64,000 nucleotides of DNA, taken from contig JAACJO010000003.1 in assembly GCA_013368445.1 (NCBI GenBank), positions 1,302,001 through 1,366,000 on the forward strand, in the 5' to 3' direction. The DNA is from Leucocoprinus leucothites. Its lineage: Eukaryota > Basidiomycota > Agaricomycetes > Agaricales > Agaricaceae. Position 1 is the first letter of the stretch; every line of letters starts with the position of its first letter. A program made the translations under genes and the position numbers. Under the pieces are notes generated by a model. The model was given only the letters and a program-made list of their open reading frames with translations. It was not told where the DNA came from and searched no databases. Positions 34,301 to 48,069 of this stretch are shown piece after piece.

Positions 34301-35434
34301 TTCATAGAAGGAGGCGCCTTACATCAGTGCGTCCGAGTTTATGTGCATGACTTCGTTTCTGGAGATCGTCAAATGTCTCCTCTCAGTCACAACAAGCTTT
34401 CGCGCCGGACTTACAAGGTAAGAATCTCGATGTCCCGAACTTCTAATCCTTGTATACCCTCGTCGTCGAAATCACTCATTGCTTGCTCTCTCATGAGGTG
34501 ATCAATAAGCGCTCCTGCAGATGATACCTATCGTAGAGGTGTAGCCGTAAGAATAGCCAGACCACAGAGGGCAAAACCTAGTTACGCACACAAAGCGGAG
34601 AGTTTTCGATACTTGCAAAATTAGACAACCGGATAGAAGCATTCCATCGTTTCATGGTCGGGTCGCCCGTTTCACTGCGTCTTTTCTGCATAAAAGCGTA
34701 TGCGTTACGTGATGCGCCACCGCTTGCAGTTGCGGAGGTTGTATCATCAAGCAACATGTGGTCGTCCGAAGCAAGTTCGGCGAGACGATTAAGGAATAAC
34801 AAACGTTCTTTTCCCTTCGTGGTATTGAATTCTTTGTACGGTCTGATTTGGAACGTTGCGCTGGCTGTGTCCACTAACATTCAGTTGTGGGTGAACGTAT
34901 GCGCATATGGGCGATGCTGAAATGCATACAATGGTCGCGAACAGTATCAATGAAATTGTCATCTGACTTTGAGCTTGTTAGCACAATGTCAGGCGAGGCT
35001 TGTTCCAGAACTGAAACGAGATGAGCGCATATATGAACCTACAAGGAGCAGAAACATACGCATGACAGTAAGATCATAGTGATGGGACTCTTGGGTGTCT
35101 TCAAGCAAATACAACACACAGTTCACTGGATGAAAGTACGCAGCGCCCACGCGCCCACTAATCAAAGTCAGCATCAAGTAGCTGGGAACATGGAGAGGCA
35201 TACTGTGTACAAAAGATGGCCATTGGTGTCTGGAATTATCAACTCGATTCTAAAATGTGAGATCCGCTTAGAATCAACCTTGGAGCCCGATTCCTCGCTT
35301 TCAGTGTCAGTGTCCCCCCTGTTCACAGTCGAATTCCATCTGACTTTCTTCGCATTGGGCGCTGCATCCTCTGAACTTGAGCTCGCATCTCTTGACTCGG
35401 AGGTGACTCCGCTAAGCTGCCTTTTGGAAGGCAT
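31381..35434 (-). CDS. MSH5: Meiotic MutS homologue MSH5
   Basis: Forms the MSH4-MSH5 clamp that stabilises meiotic recombination intermediates and promotes crossovers; not a mismatch repair protein. Many short exons. Ordered landmarks on the minus strand: N-terminal polar leader from MPSKRQLSG (35434); [99 protein letters not shown]; Walker A GANACGKSVYLKQ near 32600; [26 protein letters not shown]; Walker [15 protein letters not shown] near 32070; [29 protein letters not shown]. The last exon ends in a charged helix (LGREERD). I did not fix every exon edge, so internal splicing is approximate, but I saw no broken motif. Confidence 0.93.
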
Positions 35435-35758
35435 ACGCCAGTTCTTAAGAAACAGAAATAAGCAATCTCAGCTCGGAGATCTTACGACGCGAAATTCGAA
35501 TCACTGTATTGTCACGTGACGGTGTTAGAAGTGCACCTGACCTCATTCCATCCCAGCTTCGTCTGAGCTGGGGGAGATTCATCCCCAAGCAGATGCAAAA
35601 TATCTGGGCTAAGAAACCGATTATTATACCATATCACACTGAAACAAGTAAACAACGAGACGTTGCATTTGCTGCCATTGAACCTCTATTTATTACTCTT
35701 AAGGATTTCCTGTGCATCGCTTCCGGCAACTAATAAAGGATTAGTCTCTTTGCGGATG
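35435..35758. other. Intergenic between MSH5 and PHB2
   Basis: 324 bases between two minus-strand genes; MSH5 promoter, no motif recognised. Confidence 0.5.
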
Positions 35759-37017
35759 TCAATCGGGCAGAACCAACTTGCCATTGAGAAGTAGACTCTG
35801 GGAATCGAGCATGACCTTGTTTCCTGACGTTGCCAACTGTGCTGCTATATCCCTCGCTGCCTCAAGTCGGCGAAGCTCAAGGAAGCCCTTGTTCTTGCGC
35901 AAAGATTCTCCGACGAGTTCTGCCGATTGTGCCTCACCCTGAGCGCGAACAATAATGGACTACAAAATCTAGGAGTGAATATCTTGCAAGCGAAATTCAA
36001 TGCCCATCCACATACCTGCTTCTCTTGAATAGCTTGGTCCACCAAGAATGCAGCACGAAGCGCAGTTTGTTGTGCTATCTAGAAACCATTGCAGTGTGAG
36101 TTACCATTACTATAGGATTGAAACGTGGTGCTAACCTGCTTGGCCTCAACGGCATGAGTGAATTCAGGAGAGAAGGCGACGTGGGTGATTGAGACATCAT
36201 CAAGCACGAGGTTGAAGCGAAAAGCTCGTTGCGTCAGGTTTTCACGGATCAGACGAGACACCTAGAAACTGGTCAATAGAGGGAACTCGAAGACAGGGAG
36301 AAGCTAACGCACATGTTCACGTTGGGTGATCAACTGGCTAGCGTTAAACTGCGCAACCACGCTCTTCAGAACCTCATTTACGATAGAAGGGAGAACCCGT
36401 TCGTCATAGTCTTGACCGAGTTCACGGTAAATTACTGGAAGACTGTTGATGGAAGGCCTCGAGAGGACACGACAAGTAATATTAACCATTTGAAGGTCTG
36501 TGATGATGGGTCAGCGTACAAGAGGAAGAGTAAACTCTGAGAGCTCACCTTTTGTGCCAGTCAGGCTGGCAATACTTCGTGGCTTGGCACGAATATCGAA
36601 AATAATGGGTGTTTCAAGCCATGGCAACTAAGAAAAGCGTTACTATTGTCAGAGGTGGTTGGCTCAGCTGATGTCCATACCACAAGGTGAGTTCCTTCGT
36701 TGTAGATGTCCTCTTTCACACCATGCAAACTAACCGACGCTTTAGAGAGAACAGATATAAGGAACAAAGCGCTTACCGACTATATTTTATTGCACGGTGG
36801 CCACCATCAACTGCTGGACGTCAGAATACTGAAGTTTAACGCTAAAGGATGAAGACATACCATTGAATAAACTCGAATTCAGAGCAAAACCACCGGCGAC
36901 GAGAGCAATGAGGAGACCACTTCCTGCAAACACACCCTTTGGAGGTCCACCAGAAGGTCCACCACCGACTTTTCGAATTTGCTTTGCCAACCTTCTGAAT
37001 GCCTCTTGACCGTCCAT
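35759..37017 (-). CDS. PHB2: Prohibitin-2
   Basis: Subunit of the ring-shaped prohibitin complex of the inner mitochondrial membrane, a scaffold for respiratory assembly and m-AAA protease control. About 305 aa in several exons. Seen: N-terminal [20 protein letters not shown] (membrane anchor, about residues 33-52), [82 protein letters not shown], the heptad-rich [12 protein letters not shown] region, and [20 protein letters not shown]. It ends in GKLVLPD. The start is the ATG at 37017; the frame upstream opens with TTG. PHB1 is not in this window. Confidence 0.95.
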
Positions 37018-37398
37018 TGTGGTTTGCGACAAGAAACGGCAATGTCGACGCGAATGCCAACGTCACACGGTAAGCGTTGGTCACAAATGTCACATTTGCT
37101 TTCTCGGGATAGACTTAGCCATCAGGTATCAATTGGGTGGCTCCGGAGTCGAAATCAAAATGCAATTTACGACAAAGGTAGCCGGACGCCTGTTAATTTC
37201 TTCTTGCACTTGTTCCTCGAGTGCTCAGCTCCCAGGACTCAGGAAATCAAGAGTCTCTCAGCAACATCACCCTTTTACTATGTGACAAATCCAGAACCAG
37301 GTTTCCGACTTCTGGGTCACGAACTAAAGTCACGATCACTTTCATCCGGTTCGAGCGACCCGTTGGATGATACCGGGTTCCACCACCTCCCTTATACC
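37018..37398. promoter_or_regulatory. Divergent promoter region, PHB2 / PQ-loop transporter
   Basis: 381 bases between two divergent starts. No clear element seen. Confidence 0.5.
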
Positions 37399-38602
37399 AT
37401 GATCGCGTCTGGGGCGTTGAGCAGCATAGTAAGTAGCAGGCCACCCCTAGCCTTCTAGGACGGTTTTATTGACCTTCAATTGTAGTTTGGTTGGATATCT
37501 ATTGCCTGTTGGTATGTTTTGAAAACGGGTTTCCTTATCTAGGCATTCACCGCGTCTTCCAGGATTGTTGTCTATTCCCCACAAATCTACGAGAACTATG
37601 CCCTCCAATCAGGCGAAGGTCTTAGTATCATGTTCGTGGCGATATGGCTTGCTGGCGACTTGTGCAACCTCATCGGTGCAGTTCTCGCCGGCCTGATTCC
37701 TACTGTTATCATTCTGGCTTGCTACGTAAGTCCTCCTCAAACCCATTGACAGCATGATTTGAAGTATTTCCTTACAGTATAGCTTGTGCGACAGCACACT
37801 CCTTTGCCAGATCTTCTATTACCGCTGGAAACATGGCCAGCCGCTGCTCAAGCCACGGTCCGTAGAAGACGATGAAAGAGCGCCACTATTACCCGGGAGA
37901 GAAGAAGCTGTGAAAAAGCATCTCAGCACAAGAACACTGCTCGTTCGCTATACGGCCGCGCTCATTTTTGTTTGCATGGTCGGGACGACAGCGTGGTGGA
38001 TTACACGAAATAATCACGAACAAGCTCCTAAGCCCGTGCCCAGGAAGGACTGGTGGAAGAGTCAGATATTCGGCTGGGCCAGTGCTTTCTTTTTCGTGCG
38101 TCATTTTCTTAATGTAGTTGATCTAACTTGAACTTTGGACTTTATTGCAATAGATCGGTGCCCGTATACCGCAGATCAGTGAGCATGATTCCTTGGTGTT
38201 TTTCGTTGTCAGAAACTTATAACCAATACCCTAGCGAAAAACTTCAAGACTAGATGCGAAGGTTTATCACCTGCCTTGTTCTTCTTTGCAATGTGCGGCA
38301 ATATCACGTACTCGTCGTCGATTCTTGCCAAGAGTACCGACTGGGACTACCTCATCACGAATGCAAGTTGGTTGGCAGGTGCGGGTACGAGTATGGAAGT
38401 GGTAGCCAGAACTAATGGTGTTAACAGGGAGTTCACTAATTGTATCATTAGATATATTTGTGAGTGGCTGAAGGGGATGGCAGATGCAAAAAGCTAACTC
38501 CACCTTCCTTTTTGCGACACCATCCAGGTACTGTGCCAGTTTGTGTACTACCGTGCACAAGACAGAAGACTCGGGGAGGAGCGTCGGGAAATAGTAGAGT
38601 AG
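37399..38602 (+). CDS. PQ-loop vacuolar/lysosomal amino-acid transporter (YPQ/PQLC2 type)
   Basis: 270 aa, probably seven membrane helices. Eight exons: 37399-37428, 37486-37511, 37563-37725, 37778-38095, 38154-38178, 38235-38378, 38428-38459, 38528-38602; total divisible by three. Two PQ motifs define the family: VYSPQIYENY at the start and ARIPQITKNF in the second half. Also seen: GWISIACW, GEGLSIMFVAIWLAGDLCNL, CEGLSPALFFFAMCGNITYS, and DIFVLCQFVYYR near the end. Yeast relatives export cationic amino acids from the vacuole. The charged loop between the halves (DDERAPLLPGREE) holds an acidic dileucine-type ERAPLL signal, which would suit vacuolar sorting. Confidence 0.9.
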
Positions 38603-39128
38603 ATAGGACGTATATCAGAGTGCTACTTAGAATGAAGTCGGCTGTGTGCGTTTCTGGAAATGGCGGGTGGGGCCCGAAAGAACGGACTCGAGGCAAAGGT
38701 GTGGCAAAAACAATCGGGGTTTGCGCAGGAATTTGCCTCGTTGCGCTCCTCGTGTCAGAGATGTTCATTACAACATCCCACGTTGCAGGTCACTCATCAG
38801 GTTTTTCTGGATCCCTGGTCCACTTGCTGCTAAAACATCTGCGTGCTCTGTGCCTCGTGCTGGTACGGAACACAAGCTGTGGATCTCCTTTATCAGGACC
38901 CAATCTCGAAAATGCTTATAACCCTTCCCCCTCCATTCACTCTTCCCGTCCCTAGCTGTTATTGCAAACGAGGTATGTCTTGTTACTTGTATTTCTGACT
39001 TCGGTTACAAATCCCCTCCAGGCAATCTGGCCTCCTGGCCTCGCTGATTCTAAACCGCGACAGCGCCTTCTCTCCGTTATTTAAGGCGCCCCCTGGACAA
39101 GTTCTTCATTCCCCGATCTTGTCCCCTC
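38603..39128. other. Intergenic, nothing recognised
   Basis: 526 bases between two plus-strand genes. Confidence 0.5.
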
Positions 39129-40940
39129 ATGTCCCCAGTCCCATATAACGACCCTTTGAGTAGTTTCTCTTCGTCGAGCAGCAGGTCCTCTGCTCCCAAG
39201 TCCCATAACTCTGTCCCGAACTTCCACCCGGGTAGGCATTTCCTGAACACCAAGGCTGACTCCGATGCGTATGTCCCCCGACCTATGCCCCAGGGGAAAA
39301 TATCCTCTCTACGGGATGCCATTAACAGCCTGGACACCCAGATGGCTGACTTGATGTCCCAGCGTCAGGTTCTCAAAGCTCAGCTAGAACAGGAAGTTCG
39401 TTTGCAGTCTCCGGTGATCCGTCTACCGAGCGAGCTGTTATCGTCCATCTTCGTTATGGGTGTGTTGGGCACGGGGGATGGTGATACAATCATCGTGCCG
39501 ACATTAATGCTTGTGTGGTGCGTCGACAGCTTGACGCGAGAGATGATGCGTTTGTGCTGATTTGGGCACTAGCCGATACTGGGCAGAGGTGGCGTTAAAC
39601 ACCCCGGTGCTATGGGCGAAGATCAGCGTTAGCCCTCATGATCCTCTTGAGAAGGCGCGGCGACGATTGAAGAGGTCTAAATCATGTCCTCTAGATATCA
39701 CTGTGAATTTTGCGCCACGGCTGGACTACCCCTTCAGCGTCAGCGAGCAAGTGATGCTCGCTATGGACTTGTTCCGGCCTGCACTATGGCGCACAAGGAC
39801 ATTTTCCCTGAGCGTTCCGAACCGCTCGCAGGTGCACGCAGCTCTCCTCCAATGGAAAGATGATGCACCGCTCCTAGAATCTTTATCCATCCATATCTAC
39901 CACTCGATACAAGAAGATCATGCCGCGACACCCACCGCCCCTTTCTTCATCGGGAGTACTCCTCGCCTGCGCTCGTGCTCCTTCACGTCATTCAATTTTG
40001 GCTGGGACCTAAGATTGTTGACGCGACTCCGTGTTCTAAAGCTTGGCGGCTACTTCAACGGTTCGACACCTTCCCCCTCAACCCTAATCGCTGTTTTGCG
40101 CCAATGTCCCGATTTAGAGGAGCTTGCCCTGCGCAACATTTCCGACGTTGATTCTTACCCCTGTGGACCCCCTCCAAGCTCTGAAGTCTCCTCATCAGGC
40201 GGGGTCATTCATTTACCTCGCCTCACCAAAGCATCATTTTACTGCACAGGAAATACTTTGGCACTGCAAATCATGTCGCAGATCGCTTTCCCGAAAATGG
40301 AGCGCCTGGAGCTCTGTTACCTGCAAAACATCAATCCTATCCTCAATCGTCTGCACTCACAAGCTCTGACCAAACTCTCCCTCAAATATCTTCGCATTGA
40401 ATCATGTCTCTTCACTGAGATGACCTTTGTTCATTTATTACGACGGCTATCCTCTTTAGCAACACTGGAAGTAGTTGACATAGAGGAACTTTCTTCGTAC
40501 TTCTTGAAGGTGTGTCTCATTCTAGTAGGCATTGACCGGTCTACTGATCATGAAATACATAGAACTTGTCAACTCCTCAACCATGGATCTGCCCTCGGCT
40601 AGAGGAACTTAACCTCGATGGCTGCACGAGCCTGGATTGGGACGCTCTCCGAACACTCATTGAAGCTCGACTGCCTCCCAACCCGAACGGCTTTACTCGA
40701 TACTATACTTCTACCACGACGATGACTACCTCCGCTTCTGCCGCCGCGGCTGCCCAAGCTCGTGCCAAAGCCCACTACTCTAACCATTCCGGAGTTTTAC
40801 CTCCTCAACGGTTACGCTCCATCGACGTTACAAGATGTACTCAAATCAGTTGGGAGATGATTCAATGGCTGAAGATGTATGTTGCCGAAGTCCGATGCGA
40901 CACCCCAAAGGGAGTATGGGGCGAGAATATCCTGCCCTGA
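39129..40940 (+). CDS. F-box protein with N-terminal coiled coil
   Basis: 567 aa; exons 39129-39517, 39573-40509, 40563-40940. Layout typical of agaricomycete F-box proteins: Ser-rich leader, short coiled coil (INSLDTQMADLMSQRQVLKA), then F-box VIRLPSELLSSIFVMGV, then TLMLVCRYWAEVALNTP and LWAKISV formed across intron 1, then a Leu-rich solenoid (CPDLEELALRNI, KMERLELCYLQN, LEELNLDGCTSLDW, LRSIDVTRCTQISW). The last repeats have the C-I-x-W or T-x-L form of LRR motifs. Predicted SCF substrate adaptor; target unknown. It is unrelated in detail to the F-box gene at 19-20.7 kb. Confidence 0.85.
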
Positions 40941-41238
40941 GGCCGAATGATATCGTTCGGCTTTCTGTTCTCGGTTTTCTCCCACTTTCATGACAGCTAC
41001 GAACGTGCCACGAATGTGTTGAATCTTTTGTGGTGCGGGCCTTGTTAGATCCACGTTCATCTCTAGCTTTCGAACTCGTCTCGCTATTTACTCGATAATC
41101 TTATGATGGAAGGAGAAGAATACTGTATCATAGCTGCCATTTGTGTCGAATGTGCACAATAATCCAACAGACATGTTCAAATGGGTACATATCCATACGC
41201 ATTTAGTACGAACAATAGAAAAATTTCTGCATATCCTT

Positions 41239-42450
41239 TCATGTGTTCATGTAAGCGATGAACTCCCTTCGTCTCTCTTCTTCTTTTCGCTTCTGCCTCT
41301 CATATCCCCTGCGGCCACGCCCAAAAATTTCTCTTCTTCTCCGAGCCTCCTCCGCTGCTCGTGCATGGGCAGCAAGTGATGCAGCGTTATGGGTGACACG
41401 CTTGACAGAAGCCTTGTACGGACCTTCAGTTTTAGCCTTAAGCCCAATGCCCAGCCGGTCCAACTTTAACACAGTGGCTATTGGAGTCAGAAGCGCTTTA
41501 CGCCCGTGTGCCGAAATATCTTCGGTGTCTCCTTCCATAGATGGGTATTCGGTTCTCTGGGACAATTCAACAAGTTCCTCCGCTTTGACGTCTTCTTCTC
41601 CCTCAGAGGATTCCTCAGAGTCCGAAAGAGTGAGGTCGATAATGGCAGCGCCTTCTTTCTTGACGTCACCGAGACTATCGCGGAAGTCCCTTTTCACTAT
41701 CCGTGAAGCTCGGTCAACCACTCCATCCGTCGTCACAGCCTTTTCTTTCCCTTTATTGGTGGTCACTGAACCACCGGCACCGGTAGAAGTCGGTGGTCTT
41801 CGTCTTGCACCAATCCCAAGTGCTTCTCCCTCGTTCCATCCACCCTTCTGAAGCATTGTAAAGCCTTTATTGGAGGGTCCAATTTCAACCCATACGGGAG
41901 GACTAAATTTAGGCTCAGAGGGTAAGGGTGGGGGTTCTCGAGCGAGGATATCGGGGAGAGTAGGTGGTGGGGTGGAGGGTGCGCTTGGAGGCTCAGATCG
42001 CAGGACTTTCTGGATGAACCAGTTATTTTTGTCCTTCTTCTTGTGTTGGATTTTCGGTGTCTCTTGTGTCGCCTTATTAGATGAGATTGGTACCGGGGCA
42101 GAGGAAGGACGGGGTTGATGTACAGTAGTTCCAGCGGAACCAGCCATAGTCAATGAATGGTACCATGACGAGAGCGAGGAGCCTAGTGGCGCTTCTGGAG
42201 AAGGTGTGGGTGGCTTTAAAGAATCTGTTTCACCACTGCCAACTTCATAAGATATAGTGGCAGGTACGAACTTTGGTGGAGGTCGCTGGGCTCGTAGAAA
42301 TTGGGCAGAAGCAGCCTCTCTCCATAGCTGCTCGTCATCAACCTCTTGCTCTTCGTCGACATCTAGTGTTTGCCCAGTTTCCTGCTGTAGCCTCTCCTTG
42401 TCCTTTTCTGGGTCATAACGAGAGTATATGGTAAAGCTGGTGGTAGCCAT
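41239..42450 (-). CDS. G-patch domain protein
   Basis: 403 aa, single exon. The G-patch-like region is at about residues 196-222: GPSNKGFTMLQKGGWNEGEA then LGIGARRR. It is completed much later by DRLGIGLKAK near residue 330 after a long acidic, Ser-rich insertion (SDSEESSEGEED). The C-terminus is strongly basic and helical (RRRREIFGRGRRGYERQKRK). The N-terminus is polar and proline-rich. G-patch proteins commonly bind RNA or activate DEAH helicases, so a role in pre-mRNA or ribosome maturation is likely but not shown. The start is the ATG at 42450; the frame before it opens with TTG. Confidence 0.8.
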   Translation of the reverse strand: MATTSFTIYSRYDPEKDKERLQQETGQTLDVDEEQEVDDEQLWREAASAQFLRAQRPPPKFVPATISYEVGSGETDSLKPPTPSPEAPLGSSLSSWYHSLTMAGSAGTTVHQPRPSSAPVPISSNKATQETPKIQHKKKDKNNWFIQKVLRSEPPSAPSTPPPTLPDILAREPPPLPSEPKFSPPVWVEIGPSNKGFTMLQKGGWNEGEALGIGARRRPPTSTGAGGSVTTNKGKEKAVTTDGVVDRASRIVKRDFRDSLGDVKKEGAAIIDLTLSDSEESSEGEEDVKAEELVELSQRTEYPSMEGDTEDISAHGRKALLTPIATVLKLDRLGIGLKAKTEGPYKASVKRVTHNAASLAAHARAAEEARRRREIFGRGRRGYERQKRKEEERRREFIAYMNT

Positions 42451-42777
42451 TAAAGCTGCACAGAGCAACGCGAGCCCCTATGTTGAGTCACCTAACGTGC
42501 TGACTAAGCTGATGGAAAGACCTATTTTAGGCTATACAGGCATGTTGCCGTTTGCCGGAATAAAGAAGGGCGATGAGGTAAATCAATAATACAGTCTAAA
42601 ATGAAAGAACGTGAAAGATCATCGAGACAAAGCTCCTATATTGGTGATGATAGCATGGAGATGAAGTAAACGGTGCCGAAGCTGTACCATCGAACCCATC
42701 CCATTTGGTAGTTCCTGCTCATGAATCCCAAATAACACCAAAAGCAGGAATTCAACGACTTAACATGCCATAAACAA
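42451..42777. other. Intergenic, nothing recognised
   Basis: 327 bases; promoter of the G-patch gene and 3' flank of the pseudogene. Confidence 0.5.
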
Positions 42778-44563
42778 TTATCCTTGTCGAGGTTCGTTAA
42801 AAATCACGCAGATTGCCTCAGGTTTGAGATCTCCGGGGATTCAGTAGACGATTTTTACCATATTGGGCTTGTCGTAGATACAGTGTGTCTCTGGTGACGG
42901 CTGTGTCAACTACATGGCGGATGGCGTAGATGGTGGATGGCGGACCATAGATAACGGAATCCGGGGAGGCTGTGAAAATATTGTCGATTAGCTTGTCGCC
43001 GAAAGTTTGGTGAACCTTCGGAGAGATCCAGAGGAGCCGGAAAGGAACCTGGATTGAGAAGATCCAAGGAATAATCGGGGCAATACCGAATCCAGTGGCG
43101 ACAAAGAGTACTCTACGGAAGAGGCTAGCAATACCTAGCATGTCAAGAGTGGGAATACCGCAAACCCATATCTCGGGAAGAGGGATCCTCCATGACCATG
43201 CCGGTCCAATCCCCAGGCCCTGCCGATAATCGTCGAGTAACCCTTCTTCCCGGGTAAGGTAGCTGTCGCAAAGCCGTGCCATTCTGCCCAAGGGGTTTAA
43301 AAAATCCGAGTGAAGTTTCTAGGAGGGGGAATAGCTGAAATATCATAAATTCTTGCACACTCGCAAATTGTAACACGGCTCACCGTAGTGAAGGTAGAGG
43401 TAAATGCAATACTGGGACAGAACCTAGCCGCGGACCTACGATTTGTGGGGGCGCATCCATGGAAGGGTAATGGAAACTAGCGGCAATTAAGGGCTAAGCG
43501 CTTGTCCATCGATCAGCAGGAGATCTGGCACACAAGTGGGGATAGTGATGAACTAGAATAAGAACTGCGAATGAGGGTTTTGCCGAGAGGAACTCCTGGA
43601 GGCCTATAATCATTAATGAAGAGGGAAACCTAGAACGGGTCAAATGAGAGAAGCATTTCCATCTCGCACACGCACCAAGGCCCACACTAGAGCAATAGAG
43701 TAATAATGGTCCATCCCATAAAGCGATGAGTTATCTGGAAGCTATTATGGTGCTTGAGGCGCAAAGCAGGGTGAGCGAATGCAATAATGCCCGATGAGAA
43801 GCACCACGGTACACTGGTAGACGACTACAGGCGTCGGGTCGTGACAGTCAAAAGAGGTTTGTGTGCATTGGCTATCAGGTCTGACACTGGGTGTTTCCGG
43901 CATGAACTTCTCCGCGGTGGACAAACTCCCTGGTGGCTTTGACCAGTGAAAAGGATGATGATAATAGTCCCGGAAGCGCCGCAACCAGAGTGGAGACCCT
44001 CAACGTGATAGACATGAGCAGAAGATGCGCGTACTATCCAGGATGGAGCATTAATGGAATGTGTGAGCCAGATCAGTGGGTTTGAAAGCTGGAGCTGAGA
44101 CCTATGACAGTGGCACTCACGTAAAGAGCCAGAAGTATGCATTGATAACATATTACTGACGGTGAAGGATAGAAATAAAGAGATATTTGATCGTGAAACC
44201 GGCTATCTCCAAAGCATTGCCTCCACGAACTAACAGTCAGATTAAACCGGCTAGGTTGAGCAAGAAAAGAGTGTGCGGTATAGTGGGAAGACTTGGTGCC
44301 GCAAGAACCTGAATTTCTTGCATTTTATTTTATCAAGGAGAATGTCGTCCTGGATGTCATCTCGCTGAACATCCTCGAAAGGCTCGACCCCTTTGTGTGT
44401 GTGGGGGGGGGGGGAGGGGGGGCGTTGTGGTGCCAGTATCCTTTTTCCTAGTGGGTATTTCCACGCTAGTGACCTTTGCGAGCTCTTCAGCGAGTTTGGC
44501 GTGAGATCCAAGGTTAGAAAGTTTCGTAGTCGCCATTTTGAGGTTTGCAACAGACCGTGGCAT
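42778..44563 (-). pseudogene. TmpA-like membrane oxidoreductase pseudogene
   Basis: Pieces of one protein appear in order but in different frames, split by stops. In order: MPRSVANLKMATTKL (44563); EPFEDVQRDDIQDDILLDK and KKFRFLRHQVFPLYR; a shifted FLLNLAGLI-stop-LLVRGGNALEIAGFTI; HSINAPSWIVRASSAHVYH and VEGLHSGCG; a shifted VKATREFVHRGEVH; GIIAFAHPALRLKHHNSFQ and ITHRFMGWT; VLFVATGFGIAPIIPW (nucleotide-binding glycine loop); VIYGPPSTIYAIRHVV; and a last shifted piece ending PEAICVIFNEPRQG. The pattern fits fungal TmpA-type integral membrane proteins with a ferric-reductase-like flavin/NAD module. I name the family from memory of its motifs; the decay itself is directly seen. Confidence 0.65.
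44391..44422 (+). repeat. GT/G-rich microsatellite
   Basis: A short GT run, then 12 G, one A and 7 G. It falls where the pseudogene's reading frame changes, so slippage here is a plausible first disabling event. It could form a G-quadruplex. Confidence 0.85.
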
Positions 44564-45851
44564 TTAGACATTGATAACAATGCAGTTTTCTGGTCCAGAA
44601 ATTGCGGAAGAAATTCCTCGATGTGTATTATAATATATAAATTTGCTGATAAACGCAGACGATTGCACATACTGCTTCTGAGCACATCCATGGAAGGTCG
44701 AATTCAAAGCATACAAGCGGTCAAACAAGTATTGAACCATAGCAAGAGAAGAGGCCCTATCAACGTTTCAACAAGCCTCCTGGTGCTGTCATTGAGCCTA
44801 CAGGTACCCCTTTGCAACTTGACCCATAGGAACTGGTCATCGTATGAGAAGCGAAAGTCCATTGCCACGGGCGATAAATATCAACCACAAGAAGACACCA
44901 GTGACCACATAAGCACTCCCGACTCAGAGCGGTCAGAGCCAGATTTATAAAATGCGGCCAAAGTCATCGAAGCGTCACGTAATACAGTCATCAATTTCAT
45001 GCACTCTCGTGCAATATAAGCATTGTGACTTTGTTCTGAATAACAACGATGGTGCAAGAAAGAAGCCGGAATACGATTACCGTCGGACCGCTATATATTT
45101 ATTTGGTTCTGGCGTGAGAACCAAACACCCGGAGCTTGGCTTCTCTGTTACTGGAGCCGGAGGATAAGCGATTCTTTTAAGTCCTAGGACTTGAATCCCA
45201 AGCTTATGGCTACGCCTCCAATATCTCATAATAAGTAACATAAATGCGATAAAACCGCGACATTGTCTAAGTGACAATGCCCCTGTGGGGGGTGGCGTGC
45301 AGTGGCAGCAGTGGCAGCAGTGACTAGCACGGCCGCCTCCCTCAATTATTCATGTTGGACTGCCGCACCTTGCCTGAGGAAGCTCCAGTCAGCGATCTGT
45401 CAGCACAGTGGATGACATACGTAGAGTGCTCCAGCCTCGGTCATAGGTGCCCAGTCGACATCAGGTACTGGAGATTAGTTATTTTGAACAGTCACCAACA
45501 ATGATCATCATTGTTTGATAGTATATGACGATCCACCCACTAGCATCCACATGAGATAAGCATGGATCCTCGCTGGAGCCCATGCTGCGGTACGGTGTAG
45601 TATGTATATTATCAAAGTATTATCAAGAGCACGAACGTGGGGTGGTATCCTGTGACTAGTGGAAATCGCCAGACATATTGTATTATACAAAAGAAACAAA
45701 CTCTTCAGCACAGAAATTCGAAGACAACAGATGAGAGATTAGAAAGTACAAAACGAAAGCGCTAGACACTTAGATATATATTCCGAATGAGACAAATTAA
45801 ACCAAGCGATTGTGTAACTATGCAAGGAGTTAAGAATTGAAAATCAGAGCT
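44564..45851. other. Intergenic, nothing recognised
   Basis: About 1.3 kb between the pseudogene start and the YPK1 stop. It contains a small imperfect GGCAGCAGT repeat near 45303-45322. No gene seen. Confidence 0.5.

Positions 45852-48069
<2,218 letters not shown>

Noticed and set aside
41258..41851. 197-codon plus-strand frame
   Set aside because: It is a shadow of the G-patch gene on the other strand with Ser/Leu-rich composition.
44393..44950. 185-codon plus-strand frame
   Set aside because: It is largely antisense to the TmpA-like pseudogene start and begins in the G-rich microsatellite.
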